64,000 bases of DNA from assembly GCA_965115825.1 (NCBI GenBank), contig OZ220464.1, positions 930,001 through 994,000 on the forward strand. The letters are read 5' to 3'. Below the pieces are notes generated by a model. That model was not told the origin of the DNA. It saw only the letters and a program-made list of their open reading frames with translations, and did no database searches. The position numbers were made by a program, and so were the translations under genes. Source of the stretch: Bin87 sp965115825. GTDB taxonomy: Bacteria > Chloroflexota > Dehalococcoidia > Lucifugimonadales > UBA3495. Below are positions 51,656 through 60,400 of this stretch, one piece after another. Within the stretch, counting starts at the first letter, position 1. Each line of letters begins with the position of its first letter.

Positions 51656-52188
51656 TTGGGGGCGCGCGGGTGGTGGGGTTGGGGTTGGCAGTGTTCATGG
51701 TGGTTGTTTGCCTCCTTTTGGTCGGTCGGTGGATTCTGGGTTGGGTTCCTGGGGGTTCAGGATGTCGGCGCTACGGCCTGAGAGCGTGGCTTGCTATTTA
51801 CGTCCTAGTCTTGCGCGTGCTAACGGCTGCTTGCGCAGTACCCGTCCTCGCGCAGCGGTGGTGACGCCCGCCGTGCTGGGTGCGCCAGCCGGGTAATGTG
51901 ACCGACCTCCGGCGCACCACAGTGGTGCAATGGATCCGACGTGCCGCAATGTACTGGTTGCGGCGGTTTAGACCGTGTTATCCTGAACCCCGTGAGACTC
52001 CTATTCAGTTGTGGTGTCGGGCGGTTGTCCTGGCCTGTGCACTGGGCTGGGACGGGTATCCGACGGTTCGCGCGGGGCCGTTGGATGAGCCTGACGGGGA
52101 TATTGTAGCACGGTGGTACGGTTTTGCAAATGGGGTTTTTGTCAGAATCAGGATTTACCGGATTTTAGGATTTTCAGGATGGGGGGTT
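51656..52188 (+). repeat. Long inverted repeat, right copy (~533 bp, includes dispersed repeat copy 5)
   Basis: Closely similar, in opposite orientation, to 29047-29558, with scattered substitutions and a ~15-20-base insertion near 52030-52055. The palindrome GCACCAC-A-GTGGTGC lies at 51914-51928. A complete dispersed GGATT repeat ends the unit (52136-52183). The other end carries AAAAGGAGG (minus strand 51719-51711) and ATG at 51698, opening a 17-codon frame that stops at 51645 ahead of the sigma factor. After the repeat, 52189-52353 is G-rich with AATAGGCGC repeated twice (near 52309 and 52318) and no gene. Confidence 0.85.
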
Positions 52189-52353
52189 GCGCTCTAGAGG
52201 CGTAGGTTGCGGCTTTTGGCGGAACGGTGGCGGGAGGTGGGCGAGATGAGGCGTGCTTAACGTAAGCTGGCAATGTGGCGCGGGGGTGGGCCTAATTGGG
52301 GCTGTTGAATAGGCGCGAATAGGCGCCGTCGGGGCGGCCGGGTTTGCCGTCTG

Positions 52354-53058
52354 CTATCTTGACCATACGTCGCACCCCAGGAACCGGCGCCCCGTCCGGA
52401 GGGCGGCTGTCATTACGGAGTAGCTGCCGGCTGCGGGGTCTAATATGACATCTCCGGGGTCGCTGACGGCTTCAATCAGCGCTGCCTGCAATCCGACAGG
52501 TTTGGGGTGCACCGCACCCTGGCCGCTGACTGTCTCCGTCCATACGTCGGGGATGTCGTGCTTCTGCCAAACGCCTTTGGCTCGTTTGGGGCGTTTCTGT
52601 ATCACCAGCAGGTACTCGCCGAACCGACGGGTACGATAACCCATTCCCATCTTGTCTTTGTTCCAGGTGACCATATCCACCACTGAAACGGGCTGGCCGT
52701 CCAGCCAAGGCTGAATCCCAGAACAGAGGTGAAACTTGTCAATCCATAAAAACAGGTGGCCGGATGGCGTCAGAGCTGCGGTAATTCTCTTGATGAAGGC
52801 AGTGATAGCCTCGTTGTCCATCTGGGGCAGCTGCGCGCGTTGCTGCCCCCGGGTAACGCCTTCGTTACCGTAGGCCATCTTGTCCAGTATTCCCCGATAC
52901 TGAGGGTCGAAGAAGCAAACCGGGATTGACTGCGGTTCCAGTTGTTCCAAGAGAGCCAGCCCGTCGCCGTGATTGCGCTGATTGAGCGGCAACGGCCACT
53001 CTGATACGGGGGCTGCTTTTGGCGCAGAGGCGCGGTCGCAGGCTAATACGGTTGCCAT
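52354..53058 (-). CDS. DNA methyltransferase, N4/N6 amino type
   Basis: A 234-residue SAM-dependent DNA methyltransferase. Catalytic motif IV is FFDPQYRG (DPQY in place of DPPY), followed by a variable loop. The C-terminal SAM motif is VSDPGDVILDPAAGSYSV (motif I) with an RTGRRFLGCD segment. The order IV before I indicates the beta class. There is no cognate restriction gene beside it, so it may be solitary or work with the Mrr- or HNH-type proteins elsewhere in the window. The recognition sequence cannot be predicted. Confidence 0.8.
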   Translation of the reverse strand: MATVLACDRASAPKAAPVSEWPLPLNQRNHGDGLALLEQLEPQSIPVCFFDPQYRGILDKMAYGNEGVTRGQQRAQLPQMDNEAITAFIKRITAALTPSGHLFLWIDKFHLCSGIQPWLDGQPVSVVDMVTWNKDKMGMGYRTRRFGEYLLVIQKRPKRAKGVWQKHDIPDVWTETVSGQGAVHPKPVGLQAALIEAVSDPGDVILDPAAGSYSVMTAALRTGRRFLGCDVWSR

Positions 53059-53071
53059 TGTTTGGCATCTC

Positions 53072-54424
53072 CTAAACTACCAGGCTGTCGAAAATCCCGC
53101 GCAGATTCGGCAGGTTCTCCAGCGACCATATCAGCTCCAGGGCCTGCTCGCATTGCTGCTCCGTAACCGTTGGGCAGGCCAGCCGGCGGAACTTGGCGTC
53201 CACTTCAGCGTCACTCAGCGGGTTGCTGCCGTGTCCTTTGGGGAAACTGGTTGACGCTACCTCGGTTTGCCCGTTTGCTTTGATGACCTCAATGCGGCAG
53301 TTGTATTCAGCCGGATACCGTTCCGTGAACTCGGGGTTCTCCTCAATGCGCATCTTGTTGATGACGGTTCGCAAATCCGGGTCGGCAATCCGGTCGGGGG
53401 TGAAGGATGCCGGCGTAACCCCGCCATCCCGCAAGCCCACGGCTGTGAGAAACGGAATACTATGGTCGGCGGTCTCCCGCGTCTGAGGGTCCCACTTTTC
53501 CGGCTCGGTGGATGAGCTGCTCACGGCAGACTGGTATGACTGTATCTTGATGGACGCGATTTCGTCCATATTCACCCGCTGGCGCAGACGTATCGCCAAG
53601 TCAATGGGAGCTTGCGTATGAATCTGAGACGGGTAAAACTTGAAAATAGTTTCCAGGATGCGGAAGGGAGTGGTATCGCCGCCCAGCGCGGCGATGGCGA
53701 CCGGATACCCGATTGCCTGTTCCCAAAGGCCCTTGCGGCCCTCAAAGGGTTCAGACGGGCCCGTCATACCCTCGGCGGCCAACTGCGCCGCAAAGATTCC
53801 CGACCGAGTTGCTGCCGCCGCCGCGCACCCTTTCCACATGGATAACTCGCCCATCCTGGTGACCCGCAGGGGTACGTTGGGGACTGCGGCCAACGATATG
53901 GCGTGTCCCATCTGCTCTTCGTCCAGTCCGAGGACTTTGCCGGCAGCGCACGCTGCGCCGATGACGCTGAAGATGCCCTGGTCCCACTGGATATCCGGCA
54001 CCTGGTCGGCGATGCGGCAAAACACCTCGTAGGCCAGCGCGATGGACGTTATAAGGGTATTGCCGTCGGCCTCCGCAACGTCGGCCACGGCAAGGGCCGC
54101 CGGAATCATATCCGACGGATGGCCGCCACCCGGCGAGAAGTACGAATCGTTGCAGTCCAAGTACCGCACCATCACCCCGTTAGCGAACCCGGCCATATCC
54201 GGGGACGAGTAGTGATTTGTCCCCAGAATCCGCGACGGGGCGCTGCTGTTAATGTCGCCGGCCAGCTTGCGCGCCACTTTGGCCGGCTCGCTCAGATACC
54301 CGCCAATGGCGCAGCCCAACGTGTCGGCAACCGTCCGCTTCACCTGGTGCACTACCTCCGGCGGCAGATCATCGTAGGTGAGGTTGCAAGCGTAAGAGCT
54401 CAGCATTTCCGTCGTGCGGTCCAT
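53072..54424 (-). CDS. MmgE/PrpD family protein
   Basis: A 450-residue member of the 2-methylcitrate dehydratase/cis-aconitate decarboxylase fold. Typical segments are RTVADTLGCAIGG, FANGVMVRYLDCNDSY, HPSDMIPAALAVAD, and WKGCAAAAATRSGIFAA. Family members dehydrate 2-methylcitrate or act on related hydroxy acids. No other methylcitrate-cycle gene is nearby, so a different hydro-lyase substrate is possible. It lies 13 bases after the start of the methyltransferase gene in the same direction. Confidence 0.9.
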   Translation of the reverse strand: MDRTTEMLSSYACNLTYDDLPPEVVHQVKRTVADTLGCAIGGYLSEPAKVARKLAGDINSSAPSRILGTNHYSSPDMAGFANGVMVRYLDCNDSYFSPGGGHPSDMIPAALAVADVAEADGNTLITSIALAYEVFCRIADQVPDIQWDQGIFSVIGAACAAGKVLGLDEEQMGHAISLAAVPNVPLRVTRMGELSMWKGCAAAAATRSGIFAAQLAAEGMTGPSEPFEGRKGLWEQAIGYPVAIAALGGDTTPFRILETIFKFYPSQIHTQAPIDLAIRLRQRVNMDEIASIKIQSYQSAVSSSSTEPEKWDPQTRETADHSIPFLTAVGLRDGGVTPASFTPDRIADPDLRTVINKMRIEENPEFTERYPAEYNCRIEVIKANGQTEVASTSFPKGHGSNPLSDAEVDAKFRRLACPTVTEQQCEQALELIWSLENLPNLRGIFDSLVV

Positions 54425-54461
54425 AAAAGCCCGTTGCCTCCTTTGGCTGAATAGCCGCTGA

Positions 54462-55304
54462 TTACCGCATCACCGCTGCGGCGATGCGTTCCAGCTGCGC
54501 GGCCATTTCTTTCTCAGTATCGCAATGTTCAGGGCGCACCACAACGCGGTTAGCGCCGGCGTTCAGGAAGTCCTGCACCAGCTGCCCGTCGGGAGCTTGT
54601 CCATACACCGATATGCTCAACGACTTTGGATCGCGTCCTCGCGCAGCGGCCAGTTCGTCCAACCGTGAACGGCTCGCCTCAACCTCCTGGGGTGTAATAC
54701 GGTTGGGCAGCCAACCGTCGCCCCAGGTTGCCACTCGCTGCAAAACCCGGCGAGCCAAGCCGCCCAGGATCACCGGAGGATGGGGCTGCTGTAGCGGCTT
54801 CGGGTTGCACTTTACCGGAGGAAAGTCGTAATACGTACCGTGAAACTCCGCTTCGTCCTTGGTCCACAGTTCTTTCATTACGTCGACTGCTTCGCGGGTC
54901 TGCGTCCAGCGATGGTCGAAGTCGCCGCCGAAGATTTCCGTTTCCTCTCGGTTCCAGCCGGCTCCGATGCCGAACAGAAAGCGTCCGCCGCTGACTCGGT
55001 CCAGGGTGGCGATTTCCTTGGCCAGCAGCAGTGGGTTCCGCTCCGGCACCAGCGTGATTCCCGTGCCCAGCTTGATGGAGTTGGTCGCGCCGGACGCCCT
55101 CGCCAGGGCAATGTACGGGTCGGCGAAATGGGCATAGGTCCACGGAATCGCTCCGCCCGAAGGAAACCGGCTCGCGCTCTGCACCGGCAGGATCGGGTGT
55201 TCCGCGTACCAGATGGATTCAAACCCCAAGTCTTCCGCCGTCTGCGCCATAAACGCCGGATCCAGCGTATAAGCCGGCAACGGTATTGAAGTTCCAACAG
55301 CCAT
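54462..55304 (-). CDS. LLM-class flavin-dependent oxidoreductase (F420 type)
   Basis: A 280-residue luciferase-like enzyme with GFESIWYAEHPILPV, LGTGITLVPERNPLLLAKE and GGRFLFGIGAGWNREE. It belongs to the F420-dependent subgroup (WYAEH motif). ATG 55304 has AAGGAG eight bases upstream; longer starts to 55427 are rejected. It is the fourth LLM paralogue in the window and lies between MmgE/PrpD and an alpha/beta hydrolase, all on the same strand. Confidence 0.9.
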   Translation of the reverse strand: MAVGTSIPLPAYTLDPAFMAQTAEDLGFESIWYAEHPILPVQSASRFPSGGAIPWTYAHFADPYIALARASGATNSIKLGTGITLVPERNPLLLAKEIATLDRVSGGRFLFGIGAGWNREETEIFGGDFDHRWTQTREAVDVMKELWTKDEAEFHGTYYDFPPVKCNPKPLQQPHPPVILGGLARRVLQRVATWGDGWLPNRITPQEVEASRSRLDELAAARGRDPKSLSISVYGQAPDGQLVQDFLNAGANRVVVRPEHCDTEKEMAAQLERIAAAVMR

Positions 55305-55436
55305 AATCATCGCTCCTTGTGATGTGCGTCCAATCGGGAATCGCGCGGTTATCGGTAATGGGAGCGCTCTGTGCGGCGCGTTTCGTCCGACATTTTGGCG
55401 CACTACTGCTTTTCCCAGTCCGGCCAACGATTCGGC

Positions 55437-57419
55437 TCAACGCCCGCGCGCTGCCGGATTCACAATCTCATCATACACCTCGCCGGCCTGCGCCTCTAAC
55501 ACCGCCACGTCCTCCGCCAGCGCATATCCAGACTCTACCAATGCCTCAGAGCATTCCCGAACCCGCGCCAAGTACTCGTCCCGCGATCCATAGCGTTCCT
55601 CAATCGACGCTCTGGGATCCCCGGACGCCAGCCGCTCCGCTCGCGTAAGCGCGAAGGGTATCGCTGCGCCGGCCAGCGTTCCGCCCGGCGACAAGACTTG
55701 CCCGGCGCCCCCGATGTCGGGGTGGCGCACGTTCCAGCCGGTATAAGTAGCCAACGGCACCGCAATGGTCGGCAGCCGCACACCGCCGGTTTCATTTCCG
55801 TCGGCATCTACCGCCGATACCAGCGAGGGGTACGGTTCGCCAACTCTTGGCGGTATCACTGTTGGAACCGCTGGGTTTGGTCCAAAATCCAGCCGCCGCA
55901 TCACTTTATGATGCTTGGGGAATTCCACGCCCGGCAGACTTTGGAAGCAGTGGGCCAACTTGCTCGCCTCAACAAGGGTGTCATCCCCGTGATTAGGATA
56001 CCGATTCGGAGGCGGCACTTCACTATGGGTAACCCAGCGGTCAAGGCGGTGCAAAGCTGCCCGCATCAGCGGACGGTAGTCGATGTAGTTCAGCGCCTGA
56101 GTTCCCTGCGCTCCCGTGTCAGGGTTAGTGGTCGAAATCGGCAGATTCGCCGGCGCGTGCTGCGTTCCGCAGAACAGCCACGACCGAACGTTGTCCGGCA
56201 GCGCTACATCGGACGAGCCGTCGGGGGTAACGTGCACGAGCGCGCCGTGCCCGCCCCAATACTCCGACGACGTGTTGGTGTAGATTATTTTCGGGGCAAC
56301 TCCGCGACGCGCAGCCTCGGCCAGGATCCCGCCCTCGCCGTCGGGTTCGATGTCGAGGAAAGGCGGCAGATTATTGACGCTCCGGTTGGACAAACTAGAC
56401 GGCTGCCCGAAGCGCACGTTGAACTCACCCATCTTACCGCCAGCTACATTGGGCAGCATTCCATCAAATACGATGCGCTCCGATTCATCCCGATTCAACC
56501 CCAGGTACACCATCTGCCGCAGGAAGCGTCCGCTCTGGCTCCGCCCGTAGGCATAAGCCCGGCCGACGGCTCCGGCGAGGGGGTTGGCCACACCGGCGCC
56601 GTCGGCGGACTCGTACCGCAGCCACGCCGCAATGTCGCGCGTCGCCAACAGGCCGAGGCCGGCCACCGGCGCATGGGAAGTTTCGTAAAGAACCCGATAT
56701 ACTTTGCCCGCCTCGAAGCCTCCCTCCAGCGTGATGTGCGCGGAATCCGGCACCCGCCGTCCGTCCACTATGCGCGCGAAATCCCATTTCTCCCGGGGGA
56801 TCACAACTTCCTCGCCGTCCTCATGCTCCTGAACCGTCAAGACGGAGCCCCAGCTTTCCAGATGATTCGCGGGGTACGGACGATGCTCCCGGTCTGAAAG
56901 GAACTGAGCGTCAAGGTTCGCAATGGGCTGGAACGAAACCACAATCCGCCCCGACACAGGCGACCCGTCGCGGTTCACCGCGTTGGGAACGCTGCACCGG
57001 AACAGCCCCGGAGCATCGGGCACGTCGTGCTGCCAGCCACACCACGCCAGGCTGTAACCGCAACGCATCAGGAACCCGTTGCCCGGATGCGGGTCGGCAG
57101 CCGGGGGATTATCCGGCGCGCTGTTGAAGTTCTTAAGCGCCAGCTCTTTGCCGCGGTTCACCACGTCCAGCAGAAGCCGCCCGTTGCCGTGGTCGTTGTC
57201 CACCGGCTTCACGATGCGAAAGTCCGCCGCGAACTCCACCAACCCGGCCTGGTTCCGGGGCGCCAGTCCAATATCAGCAATCACCGCGTTGTCGGGATGT
57301 TGCGGTTTAACCGCGAAATGCGCTACACCGTCGATCCGCTCGTAGCGGCCTACATCGCCGAATGTATCCCCGTCGGCGAAAGCTGTACGCTTCCTGATTT
57401 CCAACCGCGTCAGCGCCAT
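55437..57419 (-). CDS. Alpha/beta hydrolase domain protein (large)
   Basis: A 660-residue alpha/beta-hydrolase-domain protein of a large uncharacterised branch. The nucleophile elbow is YGRSQSGRFLRQM, with the Ser in G-R-S-Q-S-G; the upstream sheet contains LLLDVVNRGKEL. There is no signal peptide. The length is about twice a normal hydrolase because of an N-terminal beta-rich domain and a C-terminal helical part. It is likely an esterase or amidase. It is the second enzyme of a same-strand metabolic group with the LLM and MmgE/PrpD genes. Confidence 0.75.
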   Translation of the reverse strand: MALTRLEIRKRTAFADGDTFGDVGRYERIDGVAHFAVKPQHPDNAVIADIGLAPRNQAGLVEFAADFRIVKPVDNDHGNGRLLLDVVNRGKELALKNFNSAPDNPPAADPHPGNGFLMRCGYSLAWCGWQHDVPDAPGLFRCSVPNAVNRDGSPVSGRIVVSFQPIANLDAQFLSDREHRPYPANHLESWGSVLTVQEHEDGEEVVIPREKWDFARIVDGRRVPDSAHITLEGGFEAGKVYRVLYETSHAPVAGLGLLATRDIAAWLRYESADGAGVANPLAGAVGRAYAYGRSQSGRFLRQMVYLGLNRDESERIVFDGMLPNVAGGKMGEFNVRFGQPSSLSNRSVNNLPPFLDIEPDGEGGILAEAARRGVAPKIIYTNTSSEYWGGHGALVHVTPDGSSDVALPDNVRSWLFCGTQHAPANLPISTTNPDTGAQGTQALNYIDYRPLMRAALHRLDRWVTHSEVPPPNRYPNHGDDTLVEASKLAHCFQSLPGVEFPKHHKVMRRLDFGPNPAVPTVIPPRVGEPYPSLVSAVDADGNETGGVRLPTIAVPLATYTGWNVRHPDIGGAGQVLSPGGTLAGAAIPFALTRAERLASGDPRASIEERYGSRDEYLARVRECSEALVESGYALAEDVAVLEAQAGEVYDEIVNPAARGR

Positions 57420-57473
57420 CTAATTTCACCTCAACGTTCCGGGTCATCTCGTTCGTTCGCGTAGAATCCGGAC

Positions 57474-60400
57474 TCACAGAATTGCGGTGGTATCCACGTC
57501 CAAATCCTCCGGGGCTTCCGCGCCCGTGTTGTCGCGCCACCACTGTCCGAAAGCGTCTGCGCCCATGGCGTCCCGCAGCCGGGTGAGGTGGGCTTTCACC
57601 TGCACCAGCATTGGCAGTTCGTAGTCTGCCACCAGCTGATAGGTCTGCGCCACCCATTCCAGAGCTTCCGGCAAGTTCCCACGTTCTTCCTCCACCATAC
57701 CCAACTGCCCATAGGTTCGCGCGGCCCGGAGAGCGTCCTGGGCGTTTTCGAAGGCAATCCGCGCACGGTCATACCAGCGATAAGCCTGCTCCAAATCGCC
57801 CTGCTCATGAAACACTACGCCTAGTTGGCGGGCCTCCACGCCCACGCCGCGCACGTCGCCCAGGCGTTCCCGGTACTCCATGGCGGTGGTGAGCCATTCC
57901 TCCGCTTCGTCGGGTATTCCCCGCGCCTGGGCCAGCGTCCCCAAATGGTGAAACTCCACAATCATCTGTTCCGTCATCCCCATTCGGTCGCACAGGCCGA
58001 GCGCCTGCTGATACCAGGACTGCGCTTCCTCAAACAGATACTCCGAGTGGTCAACCGTTCCCAATGCGTGGAAAATGTGCGCCGCGGTCTCTTCATCCCG
58101 GTTCTCCTCCACCAGCTCCCGGGCCCGGTGGTACCAACTCCGCGCCTCGTCATACTCAAAGCGCATATGACACGTTGCACCCAGGGCGCGAAAGTCGTTC
58201 ACCATTTCCTCGTAGTCCGGGAGCCGTTGGTGAATGTCCAGCGCCCGGGCGTACCACTCCTTCGCCGGCCCGTACTGCCGTTGATGGCGCCGCACCTGTC
58301 CGATGGCGAAGCAGGCGTCGGCGATGGATTCCTGGTCTTCCCCGCCGTCTATTATCTGCAACCCTTTCTCCAGCCATTCGCTCGCTTCGTCATACCGTCC
58401 CCGGCGCGTGGCAATCAGGCCGTTCTGATAGTACACTGCGGCGGTGCGCGCATCGGTCTCGCCGTCCGGCTGTTCCAGCAGGTACGCCAGGAGCCGCCCG
58501 TTGAACTCTTCCGCTCGTTCCAGCTCCATCAGCTCCACCGACTCCATGGCGTCGGTGCCCAGCAGGTACTGCCAGAACTCAATTGCTCCGTTGCCTTGGG
58601 CTTCCGCCGCGGTATGCCCGATGGTATCCAGCAGCTGCCCGCGCAGACGGCGCAGCTCCGGGAACCGTTTCTGCATTCGGTACACCTGCGCCAGCGGCTG
58701 CATCAAAATCTGCGCGTTGTCCCATTGGCGGTATTCCAGCGCCAGCCCCAGCGCCTGTGTCAGGTTACCCTCTTCGGCCAACACGGCCGTAACGCCGGCG
58801 TCCTGGTTTTCGTACAAGCTTTCCATAAAATAGTCGGCAGTATCCGTGTACACCCGCACGAATTCCCCTTCCAGCCGCCGGATGCCGTCTCCGGAAACCT
58901 GCCTACCCAATTTGAGGCCCAGGAACCAGGGCAGCGCCGGATTAATCTGATAGACGCTAGGAGAAACCGGCTCCAGAAAACCTGCCGCCTGCGCTTGACG
59001 CAGCAGCGTCCGGCACGCCGCATAAGACCGCCCGGACGACTGCATACTGCCGTCCGGCGTCAGCAGCGAGCGCGACGCTCCTGAGGCGAGGTCGTTTCCG
59101 AGTACCTGACCGTAGGCTCGCTCTTCGGTAATGTGGGACAGCACGTCCAGCATTACCCGCCGCTGAAACAGCGCCAGAAAGGGCAGATGAGTGCGGTTGC
59201 GCCGCGACATCCTTGAGAACGCATACTCCATCGCCGCCGTCAAAATTGCGCTCCGGCCCGGCTCGCCTCCATCTACCTGCTCCTCCATCAGCCGCCGCAG
59301 TTCCCTTACTACTACCGACGCCGGCGCTTCTTTCAGTGGGGGAATAGCCATCCGCATCGCTAACGGATGTCCGTCCAGCAGGTTCAACAGTTCGCTAAAA
59401 TCCGCGCCAAGCCGCGCTGCCGGCGTTTCCGCCTGGTCCAGCAGTATCGCGACCAGCCCGAAACGGTCAGATTCCGTCAGCCCTTCGAGTCGCAGCGATG
59501 GGTAAGGCGTTGTCAGCCAGTCCTCAGCGCGGCGGCGGCTCAACAAGAGCGCCGCCGTGCCCACGGGCCCGGTCGTCGCCTCACTCAAAAAGGCTGCCAG
59601 GTTAGACAAGTCGCTTTCGTCCAGCAAACCCGGCGTTCCGTTGGGAAACCCCGCCATGTTCTCCACGTTGTCCCACACCAGCAGCGACGGGTTCTGCTGC
59701 AAGTATTCAGTAACCCATCGGAGCTGCCGCTCTGCCGGCATGTCCGCGAAGTTCAAACCCGCTACCGCCGTTCCAATCTCATGCACCACCCGCTCGATTC
59801 CCGCGGGCTGTGACGCCTCGAAGGCCGTATAGAACACACCGCCGGGATACACAGCGCGCGCCGGTTTCAAGAACCAGCGGCACAGCCCCAGCGCCAACTC
59901 CGTCTTGCCAACTCCGGTATCGCCCGACAACAGCGCTACTCCGTTGGACTGCAAAACCCGCTCCAGCTGCCGCAATTCCGCCTGACGGCCTACCAAGCCA
60001 TGCTGACCCGGCGCAGGTATTTGCAGATCCTCCGCAGGAGCGGCTTCTGTGGGGTGAATTACCGGGGCGGCCAGCGGGTCGGGCTGGCGCTGCGCAATGA
60101 CTGCCGGCGCGTACCGGCGCGACTGATACACTGCCGGCAACTGCCAGTCCCAGAACACCCGCTTGCCGTACACCGATACCCGCTCCGGACTGTCCATCAG
60201 CCCGCGGCGCACTGCCGCGATAGCGGTCGCCACCGTGTTGCCCTGCGCCAGCCGAGTATAAAAGGCCTGCGCCACTCCTTCCGCCATATCGGGGTGCAGC
60301 GGGGCCGGCAGTATGGCAACCTGGGCCACGCCGGCATCCGCCATTTCCAGGGCGGCAGCCGACCAACCTGCACCGGCTGCGTTCTCCCGCTGCGCTCCCG

